Positions 1 through 7,537 of a stretch of DNA of 64,000 nt are shown in pieces. The position numbers were made by a program, and so were the translations under genes. Under the pieces are notes generated by a model, which searched no databases, was not told the origin of the DNA, and saw only the letters and a program-made list of their open reading frames with translations. Source of the DNA: a bacterium (GTDB lineage Bacteria; UBP6; UBA1177). The stretch spans positions 36,508 to 100,507 of the forward strand of contig JAGCNV010000097.1 in assembly GCA_017645765.1 (NCBI GenBank), read 5' to 3'. Positions within the stretch are counted from its first letter, which is position 1. Every line of letters starts with the position of its first letter.

Positions 1-1
1 G

Positions 2-640
2 AAAGTAACGATCAGGCTGGGTGGAGAAGATTGGATCGTGAAATTTCCGTCATCGGGTGATCCGGCAGATATCGGTTTTATGGAATACGAATACAATCTC
101 TGCGCGAAAGCCTGCGGCATCGAAATTCCTGAAATCAGACTTTTTCCCTCTGATTTATGCCCGGGATATTTCGGCTGCAAACGCTTCGACAGAGTGAAAA
201 CCCCGCTTGGAGAGAAAAAAATCCATACCGCTTCCGTTTCGGCTCTGCTGGAAACATCCCACAGAATCCCGGCACTTGATTACTGCTCGCTGCTTGCCTT
301 GACTTGGCAGCTTACAAAACAGGCGGAAGAAGTGGAAAAAATGTTCACTCTAATGTGTTTCAATGTTTTTGCACACAACAGAGACGACCATTCCAACAAT
401 TTTTCTTTTGTTTATGACGGCAGCTGGCATCTCTCTCCGGCTTACGATCTGACTTATTCGAACTCTGTCGGCGGAGAACACGCAACCACAGTCGCCGGAG
501 AAGGAAAAAATCCGACAATGAATGATATTCTTGCCGTTGCAAAAAAAGCCGGCATTAAAGAATCTCTTGCGAGACAAGTAGCTGAAAAAGTTCAGAAAAC
601 AGCAAATGTGCGGCTTGGAAAAATTATGGAGTCAAGATAG
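2..640 (+). CDS. hipA: HipA-family serine/threonine kinase toxin, C-terminal part (5' end outside window)
   Basis: The reading frame is open from base 2, so the gene starts upstream of the window; the GTG at 38 is internal. The visible start reads GGEDWIVKFPSSGDPADIG, matching the HipA nucleotide-binding lobe. The catalytic region NRDDHSNNFSFVYDG, followed by LSPAYDLTYS, is the HipA C-terminal kinase signature, with the N-R-D-D-H loop supplying the catalytic Asp. HipA kinases phosphorylate translation factors or tRNA synthetases and are neutralised by the DNA-binding antitoxin HipB, normally encoded just upstream; that gene is not visible here. The stop codon abuts the ATG of the next gene with no gap. 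Family assignment is firm; the target is unknown. Confidence 0.9.
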   Translation, partial: KVTIRLGGEDWIVKFPSSGDPADIGFMEYEYNLCAKACGIEIPEIRLFPSDLCPGYFGCKRFDRVKTPLGEKKIHTASVSALLETSHRIPALDYCSLLALTWQLTKQAEEVEKMFTLMCFNVFAHNRDDHSNNFSFVYDGSWHLSPAYDLTYSNSVGGEHATTVAGEGKNPTMNDILAVAKKAGIKESLARQVAEKVQKTANVRLGKIMESR

Positions 641-1483
641 ATGATCCAGGACATAGATCCAAGTAAATTCGATATCGCTTTTAAAAACCTAAAGCTTCAA
701 GAGACTGATTTCATTCTCTATTTCAACAAAAACGGCGAGATTCTCGTCAAAGCGGAAGGCGGACACATTTTGTTTCCGTCTGCAAAAAATTCGCCGGCAA
801 CAGAAAAAATAATTTATCTCTTTTCCGTGGATGAAAAACGCTATTTTCTTGCCGTCACCCAGGATGAAATTTCGCTCGCAGGCTTTAGCTATCAGGGCTT
901 GCGTGAGCTGCGCGGAAGCTGCGGGAATGCCGATCTTCTTGTCGCATTCACGGCATATCACTTGTGGCGCTGGTACACGGACAACCATTTTTGCGGAAGA
1001 TGCGCGGCAGAACTTTCCTTTTCCGAAACCGAACGCGCTTTAGTCTGCAAAAAATGCGGAAACACGATATATCCGCGCATAAATCCGGCTGTCATCGTGG
1101 CTGTCACGAAAGGCGATTCCCTTTTGGTCACGAGGTATCGCAACGGTTATAACCACAACGCGCTCGTCGCAGGTTTTACAGAGATCGGTGAAACTTTGGA
1201 GCAGACCGTGGCCCGCGAAGTTATGGAAGAAACCGGCATAAAGGTCACAAACATCCGCTACTACAAATCGCAGCCGTGGGGGATCGCGCAGGATATTTTA
1301 GTCGGTTTTTTCTGCGAAGCTGAAGGCGATGACGAGATCCGTCTTGATGAAAACGAACTGAAGTCCGCACAGTGGCTCAAACGCGATGAGATCGAGCTGC
1401 AGCCGGACAGTATCAGCTTAACCAACGAAATGATGAAGATGTTTAAAGAGGGAAAAATCCATGATCGGTTACTGCGGCCTTGA
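641..1483 (+). CDS. nudC: NADH pyrophosphatase (NudC-like Nudix hydrolase)
   Basis: A 280-residue protein with the three-part NudC layout. A variable N-terminal domain is followed by a zinc ribbon near residues 118-139 (CGRC and CKKC pairs) and a Nudix domain. The Nudix box, at roughly residues 178-200, has the spacing G-x5-E-x7-RE-x2-EE-x-G. The NudC-type SQPW motif follows the box. The family cleaves NAD(H) and NAD-capped RNA to NMN(H) plus AMP or 5'-monophosphate RNA. The gene directly abuts hipA and overlaps the next gene by 23 bases, so the three are probably co-transcribed. The substrate is inferred from the SQPW motif; the Nudix fold itself is certain. Confidence 0.9.
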   Translation: MIQDIDPSKFDIAFKNLKLQETDFILYFNKNGEILVKAEGGHILFPSAKNSPATEKIIYLFSVDEKRYFLAVTQDEISLAGFSYQGLRELRGSCGNADLLVAFTAYHLWRWYTDNHFCGRCAAELSFSETERALVCKKCGNTIYPRINPAVIVAVTKGDSLLVTRYRNGYNHNALVAGFTEIGETLEQTVAREVMEETGIKVTNIRYYKSQPWGIAQDILVGFFCEAEGDDEIRLDENELKSAQWLKRDEIELQPDSISLTNEMMKMFKEGKIHDRLLRP

Positions 1484-1814
1484 CTGCGAAAAGTGCGACG
1501 CATACATCGCGACAAAAAACAACGATGATTCATTGCGCGAGAAAACGGCGAAACTCTGGAGCGAACTGAATCACGCCACAATTCTCCCCGAGCACATCAA
1601 CTGCACAGGATGCCGCGCCAAAGGGATCAAAACCTTCTACTGCGAAAACCTCTGTGCTGTCCGCAAATGCGCTATGAAAAAGGGTTTTACGACATGCGGC
1701 GACTGCCGGAAAATGGAAGAATGCCAAACTCTCGGAGTGATTACCGCAAACAATCCGGATGCGCTGAAAAATCTGAAGTCAGCGTCTTGCATCAGACCTA
1801 CTGTGAAATTTTAA
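1461..1814 (+). CDS. DUF3795 cysteine-rich protein
   Basis: A 117-residue protein starting MIGYCGLDCEKCDAY, the signature opening of DUF3795 proteins. It is unusually rich in cysteine, with repeated C-x2-C and C-x3-C spacings along its length (CTGC, CENLC, CGDC). This suggests bound zinc or an iron-sulphur cluster. No function is established for the family. It overlaps the end of the nudC-like gene by 23 bases in another frame; the start is fixed by the family's conserved first residues. Downstream, 1815-1997 holds no convincing gene. Confidence 0.8.
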   Translation: MIGYCGLDCEKCDAYIATKNNDDSLREKTAKLWSELNHATILPEHINCTGCRAKGIKTFYCENLCAVRKCAMKKGFTTCGDCRKMEECQTLGVITANNPDALKNLKSASCIRPTVKF

Positions 1815-1997
1815 GACAAGAACTTGAATTTCTGCAATATAATAAAGCTTTTGATGCAGTCCGTTCACGAATAAGATTAAAAAAATGAGTTATAAACTAC
1901 GTTATCTTCAGTTGGCAAAAGAAAAGACAATGGAAAAAAGCTTGTATGATAGGCATATTGATGGGGCAAAAAAACATCATCTTCAACTTCTACTCCG

Positions 1998-2984
1998 TCA
2001 TAAATCGAAATATTGTTCAGCACTTTTACTTCCCCAATGTTTCAAAAAAGGATGGTAGCCACCGCGAAGACCTATCGGAATAGCATTTCTGATATTGAAT
2101 GCAATTTCAACCGCGTTTCTTGCATCATTTAATGAGAAACCTTCGCCTGCAAGAATCTTTTCGTAACTTTTTGTATGCAGATCGGTAAAACCTTCGCTGA
2201 ATTCAAGTTCCTCACCGTCAATTGTTATCGAACGGTAAGTTCTTTTGCCGGCTTCTCTGACGTTTTGCGACAGCATATTTTCGTTCGTGCTCAGAAACCA
2301 TCTAACTCTAGCGCGCTGAAACTGTATAAAACCTGCGGCAACATCTCGTTCCCGAACATGAAGAATATTTTTCTGAACATACCCGAAAATCCATTGAAGC
2401 ATATCAAAAAAATGAATTCCAATTTCCGTCACTATACCGCCAGATTTGGAAATATCGCCCTTCCATGAAACATCAAACCATTTGCCGCGGCTTGTAATAT
2501 AGGTTAGATCCACATCGTAGACTTTATCTTTTGCGCCTTCTTCAATGCGTTTTTTCAGCTCGGTAATTGTAGGATGCAAACGAAGCTGCAAAATCGTGTT
2601 TACGTGATGTCCTGTTTCGTTTTCGATTATCTGCAAGTTGTCAACAGTCCATGGATTAAGTACGAGCGGCTTTTCGCAAATCGCATCGGCCTGGTTTCTT
2701 AAAGCGACTCTGATATGGGCATCGTGAAGATAGTTCGGCGAAGTGATACTGACAAAATCTATTTTGGTTTCGCGCCGTCTCAATTTATCCAGATATCTGT
2801 CAAAAAGCTCGAATTCCTTAAAAAATTCGGCATCGGGAAAATATGAATCTATTATTCCGATACTGTCGTTTGGGTCAAGCATCGCCAGCAGACGGTTTCC
2901 TGTATCTTTTATTGCACGCATGTGCCGCGGAGCTATGTATCCGGCTGCGCCGATTAAGGCAAAATTTTTCATTTTTTTCAACAA
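1998..2984 (-). CDS. WlbA/WbpB-like sugar-nucleotide dehydrogenase (Gfo/Idh/MocA family)
   Basis: A 328-residue oxidoreductase. The N-terminal Rossmann motif sits in NFALIGAAGYIAPRHMRAI, the CEKPL motif of the Gfo/Idh/MocA fold lies near residue 100, and GIHFFDMLQWIFG is in the substrate domain. The opening and the run YDVDLTYITSRGKW resemble WlbA/WbpB enzymes. These oxidise UDP-N-acetylglucosaminuronic acid at C3 on the way to 2,3-diamino sugars of lipopolysaccharide. The related GnnA enzymes act on UDP-GlcNAc and feed lipid A with 2,3-diaminoglucose. Its position downstream of lpxC on the same strand fits either role. No partner aminotransferase (GnnB or WlbC) is in the window, so the exact substrate is open. 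Confidence 0.8.
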   Translation of the reverse strand: MLKKMKNFALIGAAGYIAPRHMRAIKDTGNRLLAMLDPNDSIGIIDSYFPDAEFFKEFELFDRYLDKLRRRETKIDFVSITSPNYLHDAHIRVALRNQADAICEKPLVLNPWTVDNLQIIENETGHHVNTILQLRLHPTITELKKRIEEGAKDKVYDVDLTYITSRGKWFDVSWKGDISKSGGIVTEIGIHFFDMLQWIFGYVQKNILHVRERDVAAGFIQFQRARVRWFLSTNENMLSQNVREAGKRTYRSITIDGEELEFSEGFTDLHTKSYEKILAGEGFSLNDARNAVEIAFNIRNAIPIGLRGGYHPFLKHWGSKSAEQYFDL

Positions 2985-3036
2985 TCAAAAAACACGATAT
3001 TTTATCAGAATTTTATAAACAGCCAAAAATTTACAA

Positions 3037-3927
3037 CTACGTATTTATTATAGCGTAATTTTCACTATTACTGAATAGTTTTCTAAGCACCATATTATTC
3101 ATTGCGTGATTCCCCTTGTACGATGTCAAATTACCGACAATAAAGCCACCTGAGGTAAACATGTCACCAATAGCATCAAGAATTTTATGCCGTGCGATTT
3201 CATTTTCCCAACGTTGATTCAATGCTTTATCTCTATCGTAAATAACAGTATTTTTTTCATCCGCCCCAAGTCCCATATTTCGCTTTCTTAGATATTCCCA
3301 TTCTGAACGTTTGCCAAATGTCCGTGCAGGCGCTAAATTTTGGGAAAAATTAGTAATTGACCGCTGTGTCCCATCATAAGAATAATCAAAAGACTGCATC
3401 TTTCCTTCCACACGAAAGTCTGCATGGATATTTAGTGCACTATTTTGTGACGGTAAAAGTTCAACATAACTGTCATTTTGTCGTTCAATCGGTAACTCAG
3501 GCCAAATTTCATGAGCTGTAACCCTAACAGGCTTTTTTACAATTATTTTTTGATTTTGATTTTTTCCTTTTGTGATACCTGCTTCTGTAATTTTATTATA
3601 AAACGAACTTGCACCACCGTCCAGAATAGGAACTTCGACACCATTAATCTCAATAAGAGCACTGTCCACACCTGCAATAAACAAGGCCGCCATCAAATGT
3701 TCTATTGTTTTAACATGTACACTTTTTAAGTTTCCAATTGTTGTATTTCTGTTTGTGTCACACACATTTTTGTATATTGCTTGAACGAGAGTTTCATTAT
3801 ACAAATCAGCGCGACGAAAAAAAATTCCCAATTTATTATACGCTCGTACAGTCATCTTTACAGGCAATCCAGAATGAATACCGATACCCGAAAAACCGAC
3901 ATCTTGTTCGACTGTGCGCAAGTTCAT
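3037..3927 (-). CDS. lpxC: UDP-3-O-acyl-N-acetylglucosamine deacetylase
   Basis: LpxC removes the acetate from UDP-3-O-acyl-GlcNAc, the committed step of lipid A synthesis, using a catalytic zinc. The 296-residue length is normal. Zinc ligands are visible as His77 (TIEHLMAAL) and His247/Asp251 (HKILDAIGD); the general-acid His is His274 in GNHAMNN, and Glu76 precedes the first ligand. The start MNLRTVEQDVGFSGIGIHSG aligns with family starts. The gene reads toward the WlbA-like gene. An AT-rich two-gene cassette on the opposite strand separates it from lpxA. Its own base composition is also more AT-rich than most of the window, so it may belong to the same exchanged segment. Confidence 0.96.
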   Translation of the reverse strand: MNLRTVEQDVGFSGIGIHSGLPVKMTVRAYNKLGIFFRRADLYNETLVQAIYKNVCDTNRNTTIGNLKSVHVKTIEHLMAALFIAGVDSALIEINGVEVPILDGGASSFYNKITEAGITKGKNQNQKIIVKKPVRVTAHEIWPELPIERQNDSYVELLPSQNSALNIHADFRVEGKMQSFDYSYDGTQRSITNFSQNLAPARTFGKRSEWEYLRKRNMGLGADEKNTVIYDRDKALNQRWENEIARHKILDAIGDMFTSGGFIVGNLTSYKGNHAMNNMVLRKLFSNSENYAIINT

Positions 3928-4150
3928 TTCCTCTAATCAGTCGCCAAATTAAGCACGTAATTTTTATTTTTTAAGAACTCCTCTGTTATCATAGAGCTCT
4001 TAACATCAACTCTTAATTCTAACTCATATGATGTTTTTTTCCATTTTTGTACTATAGAAATAACCAACTAGAGAAAATGAAAAATTATTGTCTTTTTTTC
4101 ACGTTTTACTATTATTACATGGATTTGATTTTTTATAAATGGAGATAGCT

Positions 4151-5158
4151 GTGCTGGTAGGAAATGGTTATAGTATTTTGGTTATTTCGCCATCTAATAT
4201 ATCAAACGAATTGACAATCACTAAGAACGTTTTAAATAAATGGAATAAAAAATATTCAAACGATAGAAAAAAGTTTCTATTTCTTGATGTCGATTCCGGA
4301 GAATTGAATGATAGAAATACGGAAAGATTAGAAAATGCAGATTTGGTGATTGGAATTTTTTTTGACGAACCAGATGATTCCACAAAGAATAAGATTAAAA
4401 ATGAGATTGAGAAACGTAAAGAATATCCAACTTTACTTTATTTTATAAATTCCAATAGTCTTCCAACAGGACTTGATGATCCAAAAATATGCAGACTATG
4501 TTCAAAAGAAGAGTTTGAGTTCTTTCTAACTTGTGATATTTGCGCTATTGATGATTTTAATAACGATGCCTCCATGAAATGTGGGGTGATAAACATATCT
4601 GTATTTGTAGAAAACAGCGAGAAACAAGATCAAAAAACCGAATTCGCAAAAGTGACATATTTTATTTCTTCGTTTTTTTATTCTCCAGAAAAACCTGTAA
4701 CATTTCGAGCCAATGTAAGAGTAAATCCTGATAAATCTTTTGAAAAACTTATTGATTTTCAACATTTCGAACCACCGGTGAAGGTTTTAAATGATCGAAA
4801 TGCATCGTATAAGGAATATGAAATTAAAGATACTGCACACAATAGCGATGAACTTTTTTTTACTGGTGAAATAATTACTTGGCAAAAATTATGGAGAAAT
4901 GATTCGTCAAAAGGTGGAATATCATTTACTTTTCCATATTATGCAAATTATTTCATTATCAATATAGATATCTCACAAGCTAAGTTTATCAGAGACTACC
5001 ATTGTGTGCCAAAATTATATAATAATAAGAATAGAGAATTGAATCTCGTTTACTTCTTTAATGAAGATAGCTATATCTACACCATGCAAATTCCAAAAGC
5101 TGAGGCAGGTTCGAACATGGCTTTTGAATGGGAGAAAAAACAGGAAAATAAAAAATGA
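4151..5158 (+). CDS. Uncharacterised protein with N-terminal DUF4062-like (deoxyribosyltransferase/TIR-like) domain
   Basis: About 335 residues. I start at the GTG at 4151, because a GGAG at 4141-4144 sits six bases ahead of it; an ATG at 4139 has no such signal. The first ~110 residues read ILVISPSNISNE, then WNKKYS, LENADLVIGIFF and LLYFIN. This order resembles DUF4062-type domains, which have SPSD, WN, D-x-L-I-G-I-F and YF motifs at the same spacing and are often found in antiviral STAND proteins and TIR-like effectors. Residues ~150-335 look beta-rich and match no family I recognise. The gene is strongly AT-rich and overlaps the next by ATGA, implying translational coupling. The DUF4062 link is pattern-based and tentative. 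Confidence 0.55.
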   Translation: MLVGNGYSILVISPSNISNELTITKNVLNKWNKKYSNDRKKFLFLDVDSGELNDRNTERLENADLVIGIFFDEPDDSTKNKIKNEIEKRKEYPTLLYFINSNSLPTGLDDPKICRLCSKEEFEFFLTCDICAIDDFNNDASMKCGVINISVFVENSEKQDQKTEFAKVTYFISSFFYSPEKPVTFRANVRVNPDKSFEKLIDFQHFEPPVKVLNDRNASYKEYEIKDTAHNSDELFFTGEIITWQKLWRNDSSKGGISFTFPYYANYFIINIDISQAKFIRDYHCVPKLYNNKNRELNLVYFFNEDSYIYTMQIPKAEAGSNMAFEWEKKQENKK

Positions 5159-6504
5159 ATATTCCTCAACAAGAAGACTATATTTTATCAAAATTTGAAA
5201 GAGATTTGTCAAGGTCTACATACAAATTAGTGAGAAAATATGTTGTAGATAGTGAACATCCCAGTGCCATAATAATGACTCCAGAAGGATATCCTTATTG
5301 TATTATAAAAATTATATGCGTAAAAACTTGTTTTCCCAACAAAAAAATTAAAATTAAGACCAAAAATGCGAAAGCAAAATTTGCTATAATCACAGATGGC
5401 AATATCTATCAGCTTTTTGAAAACAATGGCAGTTGTGTCAAAAAACTAAACTACAATAACTACGAGGAAATCATAAAAAAGCTCCTCGAAAAAAACGAGA
5501 ATAATGATAAGACCCAAATTTGTGACTATATTAAAGGCAATCTTGATATCAGGATAGAAAAAGATGATATAAAGTTCGGACAAGATTTTACAGTTTTTAT
5601 AGAAAATAAACAAAAAGAAGAGGAATTGATAAATAATCTTTTTCATTTTGAAGATTTTGGAGGAACTGTTTATAGATACATTCCTCTGGAATCCTTATTT
5701 AAAACATTACAAAACAGCACTATACGTATGAGTGGGCTCCCGGGAATGAATGATGTTTCTGAAGTAGATTATGTAGAAAAATTTCTATATGGGAAGTCGT
5801 TAAATTCTGACGAAATAAATAATATATTTATATTGTCTTGCAGTATAGACAAAGACGATGATTTGACACAATGGCGATTATATGCCGATGACGCGAAAGG
5901 AGCCCGGTTAAAATTTAATAATTTTAACAAAAAAGATGATGCTTTTACTTTTAGAAAAATAAAATACATCGATACAGATTTTGAACCACTCAAAAAATTA
6001 AAGGGATTGGTAGAATATGTTAAGAGAGTTACAGGTTATACTTTTGTTTTTAAAACACTTCACGAGTGGTGTCATTTTATAAAACCTAAAGATTATGCAA
6101 TCGAATCGGAAGTGAGACTTTTATATAATTCATCTAAGTCTCGAAAAGTATTACACCGTTCCGATGACTGGTTGTTTGCATATGGAACAAGTATCGCAAA
6201 TCCGTTTATAGATTTGAGTCTTAGCAACCTTTACAATAAAGATGATAAGGAAGTTTTTCCGTTAAAACTTGTAGATATAAAGCTTGGCCCTAAATGTCCG
6301 GAACGTGAAACAAACAAATCTCAATTAAGAAAATTAATCCAAGAGAAGAAAAATATTTTTAAAATTACACAAAAGCAAAAGGGGAAAAAGTTTTTCTATG
6401 TGTACCGAACAAACAGAAGTCTGCTAGAAAAATTAATATTAGTGAATGCCAAGAAAAAGGAAACAATAGATGTTTCCTATTCAAGCATAAAACATTACAG
6501 ATAA
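5155..6504 (+). CDS. DUF2971 protein with nuclease-like N-terminal domain
   Basis: A 449-residue protein. Residues ~165-420 carry DUF2971 hallmarks: YRYIPLESLFKTLQ, a NDVSEVD stretch, FILSCSIDKDDDLTQWRLYA, KGARLKF, the Glu-containing AIESEVRLLY, and a closing VDIKLGP. DUF2971 resembles ADP-ribosyltransferase folds, and the Glu in ESEVR is the likely catalytic position by analogy. The first ~110 residues (GYPYCIIKI, KAKFAIITDGNIYQLFE) resemble the N-terminal fold of type I restriction HsdR-like domains but lack an obvious complete D...E-x-K site. The ATG overlaps the stop of the preceding gene, making a two-gene unit. Both genes are AT-rich and lie between lpxA and lpxC. Effector function is inference. 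Confidence 0.65.
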   Translation: MNIPQQEDYILSKFERDLSRSTYKLVRKYVVDSEHPSAIIMTPEGYPYCIIKIICVKTCFPNKKIKIKTKNAKAKFAIITDGNIYQLFENNGSCVKKLNYNNYEEIIKKLLEKNENNDKTQICDYIKGNLDIRIEKDDIKFGQDFTVFIENKQKEEELINNLFHFEDFGGTVYRYIPLESLFKTLQNSTIRMSGLPGMNDVSEVDYVEKFLYGKSLNSDEINNIFILSCSIDKDDDLTQWRLYADDAKGARLKFNNFNKKDDAFTFRKIKYIDTDFEPLKKLKGLVEYVKRVTGYTFVFKTLHEWCHFIKPKDYAIESEVRLLYNSSKSRKVLHRSDDWLFAYGTSIANPFIDLSLSNLYNKDDKEVFPLKLVDIKLGPKCPERETNKSQLRKLIQEKKNIFKITQKQKGKKFFYVYRTNRSLLEKLILVNAKKKETIDVSYSSIKHYR

Positions 6505-6523
6505 TATCCCAAATCCTCCAACC

Positions 6524-7333
6524 CTAAGCTTTAGAAAAAGGGTCGCACTGACTTGGAATAAAGTTGTGGGAACGATTTTCAATAAAATCTATGACATCCA
6601 TAGCATATTTATTATTTTTAACTTCATCGTTAACCTTGACCAAGTGTTCTGAAACAGTGCCTTCAATTCCATGAAAAACAGCATCATAAACACTGTGAAT
6701 TGCATGCATATCTTTGTTTGTAAACCCATGACGTCTCAGCCCGACACGGTTTATCGTGCGATATTTGGCACGTGGAGTTCCTTCATATATGGCATAAGGC
6801 AACACGTCACTGGTTACGGCAGACATTCCTGTAATAAATGCATTACGTCCGATACGCAAACACTGTGCTACCATAACGCCACCGGACAAAACTGCGAAAT
6901 CTTCAATTTCTACATGACCTGCAATCTGAACCAGATTAGTAAGAATCACATTATTACCAATCTTGCAGTCGTGCCCGACATGAGCATTAACCATAATTAG
7001 ACAATCGTCACCGATTTCCGTGCCATCAGACGCCGGTGTTCCAGAATGGATTGTTACATATTCACGAATGCGGCACCGTTTTCCGATACGCAGTCCTGTC
7101 ATTGTGTTTTTATCCTGCCATTTTAAGTCCTGGCTCATCATGCCAAGAACAGCAAAGGGATATACGATCGAATCATCACCGATTGTAGTGTTTCCATCAA
7201 TGATAACATTGGAAACCAATTCCACACGATCGCCCAAAACAACATTCGGACCAATGATACAATTCGGACCAATTTTGCAATCAGCACCTAAAACGGCTCC
7301 TTCGTGAATTATAGCAGTTGGATGTATTGCCAT
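6524..7333 (-). CDS. lpxA: UDP-N-acetylglucosamine acyltransferase
   Basis: LpxA transfers a 3-hydroxyacyl chain from acyl carrier protein to UDP-GlcNAc (or its 3-amino form), the first step of lipid A synthesis, in the cytoplasm. The 269-residue protein is built of hexapeptide repeats (IGPNCI, IGPNVV, IGDDSI, IGNNVI) forming a left-handed beta helix. The catalytic His lies in NAHVGHD (His118/His121), and the C-terminal helical domain begins at VGLRRHGF. The canonical HRGT is here HSGT. It has a clear Shine-Dalgarno (AAGGAG) and a promoter at 7378-7418. The tail meets the convergent DUF2971 gene within 20 bases. Whether the acceptor is UDP-GlcNAc or the diamino sugar cannot be read from sequence alone. 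Confidence 0.95.
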   Translation of the reverse strand: MAIHPTAIIHEGAVLGADCKIGPNCIIGPNVVLGDRVELVSNVIIDGNTTIGDDSIVYPFAVLGMMSQDLKWQDKNTMTGLRIGKRCRIREYVTIHSGTPASDGTEIGDDCLIMVNAHVGHDCKIGNNVILTNLVQIAGHVEIEDFAVLSGGVMVAQCLRIGRNAFITGMSAVTSDVLPYAIYEGTPRAKYRTINRVGLRRHGFTNKDMHAIHSVYDAVFHGIEGTVSEHLVKVNDEVKNNKYAMDVIDFIENRSHNFIPSQCDPFSKA

Positions 7334-7377
7334 AAGATTAAACTCCTTAATTCGCCATCACGGCAAAAAAACGCAGT

Positions 7378-7418
7378 AATTTAGCACACTTTAAGGAAAT
7401 GGCAATTTTTTTTGTCAA
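7378..7418 (-). promoter_or_regulatory. lpxA promoter
   Basis: Reading on the minus strand: TTGACA (complement 7413-7418), then TTGCCA (complement 7400-7405), a 16-base spacer and TAAATT (complement 7378-7383). ACTGCG and a seven-T run follow. The TTGACA-A-run-TTGCC arrangement recurs upstream of the gene at 42422. Confidence 0.55.
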
Positions 7419-7501
7419 AAACTGTGCTTCCACAAAATGTTTCTCCAAAACAGCTCTGCAAATGCACTTCAGGAAATAATTCCAATTGACAGGTTTTTCG
7501 C

Positions 7502-7507
7502 TATAAT
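7502..7507 (+). promoter_or_regulatory. Candidate -10 box of the hsdRSM operon
   Basis: A perfect TATAAT lies 31 bases before the hsdR ATG, with an AAGGA ribosome site in between. TTGACA at 7486 is only 10 bases upstream of it, too close to be the paired -35 box, so the promoter is incomplete by eye. Confidence 0.4.
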
Positions 7508-7537
7508 TTTCAGTATTTCGATTTTTAAGGATTTAAA

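Noticed and set aside
1885..2058. Small plus-strand frame of 57 codons
   Set aside because: It runs into the 3' end of the WlbA-like gene, has no ribosome site and no family resemblance. The TATAAT-like bases near 1839 are not enough to support it.
7486..7507. TTGACA with TATAAT as a full hsdR promoter
   Set aside because: The gap is ten bases, far below the usual 15-18, so only the -10 box is kept as a candidate.
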